Shown here one piece after another: positions 9,304 through 17,253 of a stretch of 64,000 bases of DNA. A program made the translations under genes and the position numbers. The stretch lies in NCBI RefSeq assembly GCF_900104255.1, contig NZ_FNKZ01000001.1:960001-1024000 (forward strand), written 5' to 3'. The notes beneath the pieces are model-generated. The model worked only from the letters and a program-made list of their open reading frames with translations, ran no database searches and was not told the origin of the DNA. This DNA comes from Pseudoxanthomonas sp. CF385 (lineage in GTDB: Bacteria > Pseudomonadota > Gammaproteobacteria > Xanthomonadales > Xanthomonadaceae). The first letter of the stretch is position 1. Every line of letters begins with the position of its first letter.

Positions 9304-10488
9304 ATGGCGCACCATTCCTCCCCTTCGAACGGGACCGCTGGCGATCTCGCACTGGGCACGCTGGCCATCCACGGCGGCCAGGCCCCCGACCCGACCACGG
9401 GCGCGGTCATGCCGCCGATCTACGCGACCTCGACGTACGCGCAGTCCAGTCCGGGCGTCCATCAGGGCTTCGAGTATTCCCGCACACACAACCCCACCCG
9501 TTTCGCCTACGAGCGCTGCGTCGCCGCGCTTGAAGGCGGAAGCCGCGGCTTCGCCTTCGCCTCGGGCATGGCGGCGACCTCGACGATCCTGGAATTGCTG
9601 GACAGCGGCAGCCATGTCGTCGCGATGGACGATCTGTACGGCGGCAGCTTCCGCCTGTTCGAGCGCGTGCGCCGGCGCACGGCGGGGCTGGATTTCAGCT
9701 TCGTCGACATGACCGACCTGGCGGCGTTCGAGTCCTCGATCCGGCCGGAAACGCGACTGGTGTGGGTGGAAACCCCCACGAACCCGATGCTGAAGATCGT
9801 CGACATCGCCGCCATCTGCGAGATCGCGCACAGGCATGGCGTACGCGTGGTGGTCGACAACACCTTCGCCTCGCCGATGCTCCAGCGCCCGTTGGCCCTA
9901 GGTGCCGACATCGTCATGCACTCCGCCACCAAATATCTCAATGGCCATTCCGACATGGTGGGCGGCATGGTGGTGGTGGGCGAGGACGCGGAACTGGCCG
10001 AACAGATGGCCTTCCTGCAGAACTCCATCGGCGGCGTGCAAGGCCCCTTCGACAGCTTCCTCGCCCTGCGCGGCCTGAAGACGCTGCACCTGCGCATGAA
10101 GGCGCACTGCGACAACGCCCTCGCGCTGGCGCAGTGGCTGGAAACGCACCCCGCCATCGAGAAGGTCATCTATCCCGGCCTGCCATCCCATCCGCAGCAC
10201 GCGCTCGCCACCCGGCAGATGCAGGGCTACGGCGGCATCATCTCCATCGTGATCAAGGGCGGCTTCGATGCCGCGCGCAGGTTCTGCGAGAGCACCAAGC
10301 TGTTCACCCTCGCCGAATCGCTCGGCGGCGTGGAGAGCCTGGTCAACCACCCCGCGGTCATGACGCACGCGTCGGTGCCGGTGGAACGGCGCGAGACGCT
10401 GGGGATCAGCGATGGGTTGGTGCGGTTGAGCGTGGGGGTGGAAGACCGGGGTGACCTGTGCGCGGATCTCGCGAGCGCGCTCGCGTGA
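9304..10488 (+). CDS. metB: Cystathionine gamma-synthase/gamma-lyase family PLP enzyme
   Basis: 394 residues of the Cys/Met-metabolism PLP family. The internal aldimine lysine is K210 in HSATKYLNGHSD. SRTHNPTR (near 60) and VETPTNPMLK (near 155) are typical. Family members with this sequence in xanthomonads are annotated as either gamma-synthase or gamma-lyase. The neighbouring cystathionine beta-synthase favours a lyase role, and motif reading cannot decide. A -10-like TAAAAT at 9272-9277 and an AAGGA Shine-Dalgarno precede it. It forms the conserved left border of the polysaccharide cluster, whose first gene starts 16 bases later. Confidence 0.88.
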   Translation: MAHHSSPSNGTAGDLALGTLAIHGGQAPDPTTGAVMPPIYATSTYAQSSPGVHQGFEYSRTHNPTRFAYERCVAALEGGSRGFAFASGMAATSTILELLDSGSHVVAMDDLYGGSFRLFERVRRRTAGLDFSFVDMTDLAAFESSIRPETRLVWVETPTNPMLKIVDIAAICEIAHRHGVRVVVDNTFASPMLQRPLALGADIVMHSATKYLNGHSDMVGGMVVVGEDAELAEQMAFLQNSIGGVQGPFDSFLALRGLKTLHLRMKAHCDNALALAQWLETHPAIEKVIYPGLPSHPQHALATRQMQGYGGIISIVIKGGFDAARRFCESTKLFTLAESLGGVESLVNHPAVMTHASVPVERRETLGISDGLVRLSVGVEDRGDLCADLASALA

Positions 10489-10504
10489 AGGAATCGGCGA
10501 CTCG

Positions 10505-11287
10505 ATGAAACAGGCAACCCATTCGGGATTCCTATTCCGGCAGCTACTGGCACGCGAACTGGCGGCGAAGTACAAATCGACCACGCTTGGCGTTTTCTGG
10601 TACGTAGCCCAGCCTCTGCTGATGCTGGCGGTTTATACGGCGGTGTTCAGCGGCATCTTCAAGGTAAGATGGCCGGGCGTGGATAACTCAGCCACGTTCG
10701 CGCTGATGCTTTTTGCCGGGCTTATCATCTTCAACCTGTTTTCCGAAGTGCTGACCACGTCCCCCGGCCTGGTCACGGGGCAGCCCAATTACGTCAAGAA
10801 AGTGGTTTTTCCGTTGGAGATCCTCTCCGTCGTGCGAGTGGCCGCCGCCGTCGTCACGGCTCTGATCAGTTTGATCGTGCTGCTCGCCGCGCAGTGGCTG
10901 GTCACAGGCCATGTCGGTGCGTGGTTTCTGACGGCGCCCGTGGTCCTTGTCAGCCTTTTCCCGCTGCTGCTCGCGATCTCGTGGCTGGTGGCGTCGTTTG
11001 GTGTGTACCTAAGGGACGTGGGACAGCTGGTCGGCCTGGTTGCCAGCGTTTTCCTGTTCATCAGCCCGATTTTCTTCCCTGCAACCGCCATTCCCGCCGA
11101 GATGCGTTTTCTGGTGGAGTTCAATCCGCTGGTTGCGCCGATCGAACAATTGCGGGCCGTGACCCTGCGGGACGTCGCGCCTGACGTGGTGGGTCTGTTC
11201 TACCATTTCGCTATCTGGTCGGTCGTGGCGTTCTTGGTCCTGAAGGTCTTCAGGCGGCTGGCGAAAGGGTTCGCGGACGTCATATGA
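10505..11287 (+). CDS. wzm: ABC transporter permease for O-antigen/polysaccharide export (Wzm)
   Basis: 260 residues with about six membrane helices. RELAAKYKSTTLGVFWYVAQP at the N-terminus is the usual start of ABC-2 type polysaccharide exporters (shown here only as its family landmark). NYVKKVVFPLEIL and the late FNPLVAPIEQLR are also diagnostic. It forms the channel that moves undecaprenyl-linked polysaccharide across the inner membrane with the ATPase encoded next. The start MKQATHSG at 10505 gives the family length. It overlaps wzt by four bases (ATGA at 11284). Confidence 0.92.
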   Translation: MKQATHSGFLFRQLLARELAAKYKSTTLGVFWYVAQPLLMLAVYTAVFSGIFKVRWPGVDNSATFALMLFAGLIIFNLFSEVLTTSPGLVTGQPNYVKKVVFPLEILSVVRVAAAVVTALISLIVLLAAQWLVTGHVGAWFLTAPVVLVSLFPLLLAISWLVASFGVYLRDVGQLVGLVASVFLFISPIFFPATAIPAEMRFLVEFNPLVAPIEQLRAVTLRDVAPDVVGLFYHFAIWSVVAFLVLKVFRRLAKGFADVI

Positions 11288-12498
11288 GCGAATCACTTCC
11301 CGCTTCTGCATTCACGCCCGCGATCTCTGTGCGTGGCTTGGTCAAGGACTACACCCTCTACCGTTCTCCGGCGCAACGATTGTTGGCGCTGTTCTGGCCG
11401 CGCCTCGTCAACGCAAAACGATTCCGAGCGCTCGACGAGGTTAGTTTCGAAGTGCCGAGAGGCCACACTATGGGCGTTATCGGTCGCAATGGTGCGGGCA
11501 AGTCCACGCTCTTGCAGATCCTTTGCGGCACCGTAACGCCCAGCTCGGGCGAAATCCGGATTGATGGTCGTTTTGCTGCCCTGCTTGAGCTCGGTGCGGG
11601 TTTTAATCCGGAGTTCGATGGGCGGCAGAACATCTACCTCAATGCTTCGTTGCTGGGCCTTTCGCACGATCAGGTGAATGAGCGCCTGACTGACATCATC
11701 GAGTTCTCGGGCATAGGCGAATTCATAGATCGGCCGGTCAAGACTTACTCGAGCGGCATGTATGTGCGCCTGGCATTCGCGGTCGCCGTGCACACGCAAC
11801 CGGAAATTCTCATCGTGGACGAGGCGCTCGCCGTGGGCGACATCCGCTTCCAGATGAAGTGCCTGGAGAAGATCGAGCAGCTAAGAGCGGGCGGCACCAC
11901 GATCTTGTTCGTCTCCCATTCCTTGGAGCAAGTGAAGCGGTTCTGCCAGACGGCCATATGGCTAGAGGCCGGCAAGGTGAAACTCCATGGTGACGCAAAT
12001 TTTGTCACTGACTGCTTTCGTGATCATGAAATGTCCGTGTCGCCGTCTCAGTCGGAACCGACGGGCAGCAGTATCGATACGCATGGTCTCGGGTTGCATC
12101 CTGCCCGGATCAACGAGGTGCGGGTCTCCAGGGAGCACCTCGCGCCCTTCGATGATCTCACCGTTGATGTGCATTACGAAGTCCTCGATGAGTCGGTGCC
12201 TGGATTGCTGCTTGGCGTGGCGATCAAAAGCCCTGATGGCGCCCATATTTTCGGGCCCAACACGCATTTGGAGCGCGTGGCAATTCCTACAGAGCAAGGA
12301 CGCCATCATGTCAGCTACCACATTCCAGCGTTTCCGCTGCTTAGCGGCAGCTATCGGATCGACGCGGGAATATTCACCGACAAAGGTCTGGTATGCCTGG
12401 ACTATCTGTCCGATGTGAAGCGAGTTGTCGTGGCATCTCCTTATTTCAGTGAGGGTGTCGTCTATATCCAGCACGAATGGCGCGTACATGGAAAATGA
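11284..12498 (+). CDS. wzt: ABC transporter ATP-binding protein with C-terminal glycan-binding domain (Wzt)
   Basis: 404 residues. The N-terminal ATPase (about 1-245) has Walker A GRNGAGKST at 67-75, signature YSSGM at 155-159 and Walker B EILIVDEAL near 174-182. The extra 150-residue C-terminal part is predicted to be beta-sandwich (GLLLGVAIKSPDGAHIFG; FPLLSGSYRIDAGIF) and matches the Wzt_C domain. In chain-terminated O-antigen systems this domain recognises a modified non-reducing end. The gene overlaps the next by 11 bases. Third-position AT is clearly higher than in the housekeeping genes on either side, as expected for exchanged O-antigen genes. Confidence 0.92.
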   Translation: MSESLPASAFTPAISVRGLVKDYTLYRSPAQRLLALFWPRLVNAKRFRALDEVSFEVPRGHTMGVIGRNGAGKSTLLQILCGTVTPSSGEIRIDGRFAALLELGAGFNPEFDGRQNIYLNASLLGLSHDQVNERLTDIIEFSGIGEFIDRPVKTYSSGMYVRLAFAVAVHTQPEILIVDEALAVGDIRFQMKCLEKIEQLRAGGTTILFVSHSLEQVKRFCQTAIWLEAGKVKLHGDANFVTDCFRDHEMSVSPSQSEPTGSSIDTHGLGLHPARINEVRVSREHLAPFDDLTVDVHYEVLDESVPGLLLGVAIKSPDGAHIFGPNTHLERVAIPTEQGRHHVSYHIPAFPLLSGSYRIDAGIFTDKGLVCLDYLSDVKRVVVASPYFSEGVVYIQHEWRVHGK

Positions 12499-14131
12499 TC
12501 TGACGTTGCTGCCGTTTGATCACTACCAGCGCTATGCAACCGTGGCGCGGCTGTTGTCGCTTGTCGATGGCGATCCAAGCATCCTTGAGGTGGGCGCTAA
12601 CCGCCAGCGCCTGCTTGGAGAATTTCTTCCCGGAAGCAGGATCCTTTACAGCGACATCGAAGCGCAGCCGGAAGCGGAGGACTTCATCGTCGCTGATGCC
12701 AGCAGGCTCCCGCTGGCCGACGGCTCGTTTGACGCCGTCGTGTCTCTCGATGTCCTTGAGCACATCCCGGTGCCAATGCGGTTGCCAGCAGTGCGCGAGA
12801 TGAGCCGGGTCGCTCGAACGATGGTAGTGATCGGGTGCCCTACCGACGAACGTCACGTGCTCGAAGCGGAGGCAGCGGCGAACGCCTATTGGAACAAGCA
12901 CTTTTCCGAACCCTATCCATGGCTGGCGGAGCACGAAGAGTTCGGTCTCGTTGATGCCGCCGGCGTGCGTGAGGCGCTGCAGCAGGCAGGCTTGGTCGCG
13001 GTGGATCTAGGGCATGGTGATCCACAATTGTGGGCGAGCTTGATGGGTACGCACTTTCTCAAGGAGGCGTACGCCGAGCTTCAGCCCCTGTCGCGTGAGA
13101 TCGATGCCCTCTATAACCGCGTGCTGTTCGCTTCCGATCGTCCGCGGCAGTCCTACCGGCGCTTCTTAGTAGGCGTCCGAACGCAACAGCACGCTGACCA
13201 GTTGCGAGAGATGCTGGCTCCAGCCGCCGTTACACCAGCGCTACTGGGGTTTCTCGAGAACTTGCCGGGATCGCTGCAGCCGTTGTTGCAGCGATTGGTG
13301 CATGCCGAATCGGAGTGGAAGCGCACTGCGGAACTCTTGCAGGGCTCGCCGTCGACTGGCTCGGAGACGGAGGCCGCAGCCCATATCAGGACCGTCGAAG
13401 CCGAATGGCGAGTGACTGCCGAGAAGCTTCGCGCACTCGAGCAGGAGCTGCGCGACGAGCGAGAGGCGAGACACGTTAGTGAGCTTGCCGCGCAGTCATC
13501 TGCCCGACGTGCGCTCGACCAGATTAGCGAGATCGAGGCGCAATGGAAAGCTTCCGCCACCTTGGCTGAGAGCCTGCAGGTGGATCTGCGAACGGAGCGA
13601 CTGGCGCATCACGAAACCGGGCTGAAGTTGCAGACGGAAGCGGAGAGCGCGATCGTCCGGATCCGAAGTGCGGAGCAAGGGTGGAAGGAATCCGCAGATC
13701 TTGCGCGACGCTTGGAGACGGAGCTGATCGAAGAGCGGGCGAGTACGGTCGATACGACGCGTCGCCTGCACGAGATACAGGCGGCTAAGGAAACGCTGGA
13801 AGAACGCCATGGCCATGATCGCGCGCGGATTGCGGCGCTGGAGAGCGAGTTGTGTGCGGAACAAGACGCCAGCGACGCCGCTCGGGGCGAGCTGGTCCGC
13901 TGGCAGGAGCAGGTCCATGATCTCGCGAACGCCACGGAAGAACGTCCCAGTCGAGGACGTAGTGCTCCCTCGTCCCTGGAGCTTTCGCGGGCGACGGATG
14001 TCGAGCGCATCCTTGCGGCTTTGCAGGGACATCGGGCACTACAGAGAAGGGTGGCTCGCTTAAAGGGCGCGTTGATCGCGGCCACCGTCCTGGTGATCGT
14101 GCTGTGCCTGGTGCTGATCGTCACCCACTGA
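12488..14131 (+). CDS. Methyltransferase fused to a repeat-built coiled coil and a C-terminal membrane anchor
   Basis: 547 residues. Residues 1 to about 200 form a class I SAM methyltransferase: SILEVGANRQ at 31-40, then FDAVVSLDVLEHIP near 85. Residues about 270-510 are a charged coiled coil containing a tandem repeat with tryptophans at 277, 307, 353 and 399. The last 22 residues are hydrophobic (ATVLVIVLCLVLIV), ending three residues from the stop, as in a tail anchor. The architecture recalls WbdD chain terminators, whose coiled coil sets O-antigen length, but there is no kinase domain. The start at 12488 overlaps wzt by 11 bases. The chain-terminator role is inference. Confidence 0.8.
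   Translation: MENDLTLLPFDHYQRYATVARLLSLVDGDPSILEVGANRQRLLGEFLPGSRILYSDIEAQPEAEDFIVADASRLPLADGSFDAVVSLDVLEHIPVPMRLPAVREMSRVARTMVVIGCPTDERHVLEAEAAANAYWNKHFSEPYPWLAEHEEFGLVDAAGVREALQQAGLVAVDLGHGDPQLWASLMGTHFLKEAYAELQPLSREIDALYNRVLFASDRPRQSYRRFLVGVRTQQHADQLREMLAPAAVTPALLGFLENLPGSLQPLLQRLVHAESEWKRTAELLQGSPSTGSETEAAAHIRTVEAEWRVTAEKLRALEQELRDEREARHVSELAAQSSARRALDQISEIEAQWKASATLAESLQVDLRTERLAHHETGLKLQTEAESAIVRIRSAEQGWKESADLARRLETELIEERASTVDTTRRLHEIQAAKETLEERHGHDRARIAALESELCAEQDASDAARGELVRWQEQVHDLANATEERPSRGRSAPSSLELSRATDVERILAALQGHRALQRRVARLKGALIAATVLVIVLCLVLIVTH
13307..13810 (+). repeat. In-frame 138-bp tandem repeats within the coiled coil
   Basis: Three full units of 138 bp (46 codons) lie at 13397-13534, 13535-13672 and 13673-13810. 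Each begins with an E-x-x-W block (EAEW, EAQW, EQGW), followed by the pattern L-x-x-x-L and an acidic/arginine stretch. A shortened 90-bp unit (ESEW) lies at 13307-13396. The tryptophan codons fall at 13316, 13406, 13544 and 13682. A degenerate fifth unit follows with an offset of about 42 codons. The copies have diverged in sequence but keep exact length. Confidence 0.8.
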
Positions 14132-14140
14132 CCTAACCTA

Positions 14141-16006
14141 ATGACCACGATGAAAGAGAAGAAGCCCGGTTTGTACGCTCGCATCCGAGCGCTGGTCATC
14201 GCTTTGGCCGAAAGCCAAGCCAAGGCTCGTAGGGAAGGGCTAGGCGTGCGCACCGTGCTTGCGTTGCTTGTCCGGGAGGCCAAGTTTGGCCCGAGACATC
14301 TTGCACGCAAGATCATCGCTTACACCGGCCATGGTCGAGTCGGCCGCGCCGAGCTGGAGACGGCGCGTAGCGAGTACCGGGTCTGGCTCGATCATCAGGA
14401 AGCGAGTCTTGAAGCATGCACTGAGGGCGGGCTGGTCAGCATCATCATGCCCACTTGCGACACTCCCGCTTCGTTCCTTCGCGAAGCTGTCGAGAGCGTG
14501 CGCAGGCAAACATACGCCGATTGGGAGCTGTGCATCCATGACGATGCGTCGCGCGACGCCGAGGTGGTGCGCTATCTGCGGCTTGAGGCATCGGCCGACC
14601 GCCGGATAAAGATTAGCCTTGGATCGAGCCGGGGCGGTATTGCCAATGCAACGAACGCAGCCCTCGCGCTCGCGAGTGGACGATGGGTTGCTTTCCTGGA
14701 TCATGACGACCTGCTGCACCCGGCGGCACTTTCGGAGCTGGTCGAGCGCGCGATCGCGATGGACGCGCAGATCGTCTACTCGGACCACGACATAGTGAGC
14801 GAATCAGGCGAGCGTAGTGCGCCTTTCTTCAAGCCGGACTGGAACCCGGACTTGTTCATGGCGCAGATGTACCTGGGGCACCTGGTGATTGCAGAGCGCG
14901 CGTTGGTCGCCCAGCTCGGAGGCCTGCGCCCGGAGTTCGACGGCGCCCAGGATTACGACCTTCTACTGCGATGCGCCGGTGCCGGTGCACGCATAGCCCA
15001 TGTTCCCAAGGTGCTCTACCACTGGCGGCAACACGCCGGGTCCACATCATCCAATGCGGACTCCAAGCCATATGCACATCACGCGGGAAGGGCTGCCATC
15101 CAGTCGTTCGTTTCGACTCGCTACCCGGGCGCCCGAGTCGACGACAGCGCATTCACCTTCTGCTACGACGTCCGCTTTCCGCTGCCCGCCAAAGCTACGG
15201 CGAGCCTCATCATTCCCACGCGCGATGGGCTTGAACTGCTGAAGGCGTGTGTCGATTCTGTGCGCGCGACCACGCAGGGCGTGGACTACGAGATCATCGT
15301 GGTCGACAACGGAAGCACTCAGCCCGCCACGCTGGCTTGGCTGAACGAACAGCAGCGCGACCACGGCATGATCGTCATTTCTTCGGATACGCCATTTAAC
15401 TGGTCTGCCCTCAACAACCTGGCCGCGGCTAAAGCCACCGGTGACGTGCTCGTGTTCCTGAATAATGACACTGAGGCCGTCACTTCGGATTGGTTGGTCC
15501 GCCTCGTCGAGAACGCGCTCCGCGAAGATGTGGGAACGTGCGGCCCATTGCTCTTGTACGGGGATCTCACGATCCAGCACGCAGGCGTGGTCGTCGGCAT
15601 GGGCGGCTGGGCGGATCACGTGTTCAAGGGCCTCGCGCCCGTTCACCATCAGCACCTGTTCGTGTCGCCGATCCTGCGGCGAGACGTGCTGGCCGTAACC
15701 GGAGCCTGCATGGCTGTCGCGCGAGACCGATTCGCTCAGTTGGGGGGGTTCGATGAGACCTTCCAGGTCTGCGGTAGCGATGTTGAGCTTTGCTTACGCG
15801 CCCATCGCGCGGGATTGCTCAACGTTTACGTCGCAGAAGCGCGTCTGATCCATCACGAGTCCAAGACCCGCGATGCGCGCGCGGTGCCCGAGGGTGACTT
15901 CGTGCGCTCTGCAGAGGCATATCATCCTTACAGGACGGCTGGCGATCCGATGTTCAACCCCAATCTGGATCTGTACAGTGCGACGCCTAAGTTGAGGGCG
16001 CAATGA
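14141..16006 (+). CDS. Glycosyltransferase with two GT2 domains
   Basis: 621 residues. A helical N-terminal part of about 95 residues is followed by a first GT-A domain: LVSIIMPTCDTP at about 98-109, with the metal-site motif FLDHDDLLHP near 186. A second GT-A domain begins near residue 350 (SLIIPTRDGLELL; IIVVDNGST; FLNNDTEAV). Two-domain GT2 enzymes often add two different sugars in turn during rhamnan or O-antigen chain growth. The donor and linkage cannot be read here. It lies nine bases after the methyltransferase gene, and its last four bases overlap the next gene (ATGA). Confidence 0.88.
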   Translation: MTTMKEKKPGLYARIRALVIALAESQAKARREGLGVRTVLALLVREAKFGPRHLARKIIAYTGHGRVGRAELETARSEYRVWLDHQEASLEACTEGGLVSIIMPTCDTPASFLREAVESVRRQTYADWELCIHDDASRDAEVVRYLRLEASADRRIKISLGSSRGGIANATNAALALASGRWVAFLDHDDLLHPAALSELVERAIAMDAQIVYSDHDIVSESGERSAPFFKPDWNPDLFMAQMYLGHLVIAERALVAQLGGLRPEFDGAQDYDLLLRCAGAGARIAHVPKVLYHWRQHAGSTSSNADSKPYAHHAGRAAIQSFVSTRYPGARVDDSAFTFCYDVRFPLPAKATASLIIPTRDGLELLKACVDSVRATTQGVDYEIIVVDNGSTQPATLAWLNEQQRDHGMIVISSDTPFNWSALNNLAAAKATGDVLVFLNNDTEAVTSDWLVRLVENALREDVGTCGPLLLYGDLTIQHAGVVVGMGGWADHVFKGLAPVHHQHLFVSPILRRDVLAVTGACMAVARDRFAQLGGFDETFQVCGSDVELCLRAHRAGLLNVYVAEARLIHHESKTRDARAVPEGDFVRSAEAYHPYRTAGDPMFNPNLDLYSATPKLRAQ

Positions 16007-17250
16007 GCGTTTTCGCAAAGCGCGTACTACGTCGTCTACTGGGAGCCCGGCATGAAGCTGGTTCGGCCGCGATCGCCACAACGGTAGGTGAGATCACGCC
16101 ATGCAGCGCGAGACCGGTGCCACTGTTGGAAAAGCGCCTTAACATCTTGCTGCCTTCCATCAACACCCAGCATCTGTTCGGCGGCATCCACACGGCACTG
16201 CAGCTGTACGAAGCTGCGTCTGCCGGGTTCCCGCGCACCCGCATCATCACGCTGGATAGCGCGCCGGATGCGGCTGCGTGCGCGCGGTTCCCCGACCACG
16301 TGCAGGTTTCCAGCGATCAGGAGAGCGAGGCGGCGCGTCAGATCGTTCCCTTCAGTGACCGTTACGGAAAGACACTTCCTGTTGGACGAGCGGATGTTTG
16401 GCTTGCTACTGCCTGGTGGACGGCCCATGCCGCACAGCGCTTGTCCCGCTGGCAGGCAGAACAATTCGGGGCTGCGAAACGCGTGGCATATCTGATCCAG
16501 GACTTCGAGCCCGGCTTCTATCCTTGGTCCAGCCGTTATGCGCTAGCTCTGAGTACTTATCGCCCCGACGAAGATCTCGCGGTCTTCAATACGGCGCTGC
16601 TCAGGGACTTCTTCGCTGCCCAGGGAATTTCGTATCGGAACGACGGCTGGTTCGAGCCCACATTGAACGGCGGGTTGCTGGGTCCCCTACTGCAGCTACG
16701 TCGACGGCCGCCGGCGCCGCGTCAACGACGCATGGTGGTTTACGGACGCCCTTCCACACAACGGAACGCTTTCGAGCTGATTTGCGAGGGTCTGCGACTA
16801 TGGGGTTGGCGCGATCCTAGAGCCGAGACGTGGGAGGTGGTGGCGCCCGGTGAGATATCCGAGGAAATTGATCTCGGGCCGTTCAAGCTACGCGGCCTTG
16901 GCAAGCTGAGTTTGGATGCATACGCCGAGCTCCTGTCCACTTCCGCCATCGGTATATCCTTGATGGTGTCGCCGCATCCCAGCTATCCCCCACTCGAGAT
17001 GTCGGCATTCGGCATGAGGGTACTAACCAATAGTTACGCCAACAAGAGGCTTTCCGCGACCCACGAAGGCATTGTCGATCTCGAAGTAATGACACCCGAG
17101 CACATGGCCGCGCAACTGAGCGCGATTTGTGATGCGTGGGAGCAGCGTGAGATGATGCCGCTCGGTTCATGGCCAGACGACGAGGGATTCCTGCGTGGCG
17201 CAGGGGTCGGGAGCATGTCCGCTCGCGTGGCCTCTTTTCTGGGGCAGTAA
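16003..17250 (+). CDS. WsaF-type (rhamnosyltransferase-like) GT-B glycosyltransferase
   Basis: 415 residues. The N-terminal Rossmann-like part has NILLPSINTQHLFGGIHTAL, and the middle has YLIQDFEPGFYPW. The C-terminal donor-binding half has VVYGRPSTQRNAFELI and PHPSYPPLEMSAFG. These blocks match the WsaF group, known from S-layer and O-glycan polyrhamnose synthesis. Rhamnose as donor is therefore likely but unproven, and no dTDP-rhamnose genes are in the window. It is coupled by ATGA to the preceding two-domain enzyme, which suggests that they extend the same chain. Confidence 0.82.
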   Translation: MSVFAKRVLRRLLGARHEAGSAAIATTVGEITPCSARPVPLLEKRLNILLPSINTQHLFGGIHTALQLYEAASAGFPRTRIITLDSAPDAAACARFPDHVQVSSDQESEAARQIVPFSDRYGKTLPVGRADVWLATAWWTAHAAQRLSRWQAEQFGAAKRVAYLIQDFEPGFYPWSSRYALALSTYRPDEDLAVFNTALLRDFFAAQGISYRNDGWFEPTLNGGLLGPLLQLRRRPPAPRQRRMVVYGRPSTQRNAFELICEGLRLWGWRDPRAETWEVVAPGEISEEIDLGPFKLRGLGKLSLDAYAELLSTSAIGISLMVSPHPSYPPLEMSAFGMRVLTNSYANKRLSATHEGIVDLEVMTPEHMAAQLSAICDAWEQREMMPLGSWPDDEGFLRGAGVGSMSARVASFLGQ

Positions 17251-17253
17251 GGG

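Noticed and set aside
10451..10504. Upstream extension of wzm with an earlier ATG
   Set aside because: It lies inside the 3' end of the metB-like gene and adds residues unlike the permease family. MKQATHSG at 10505 is the natural start.
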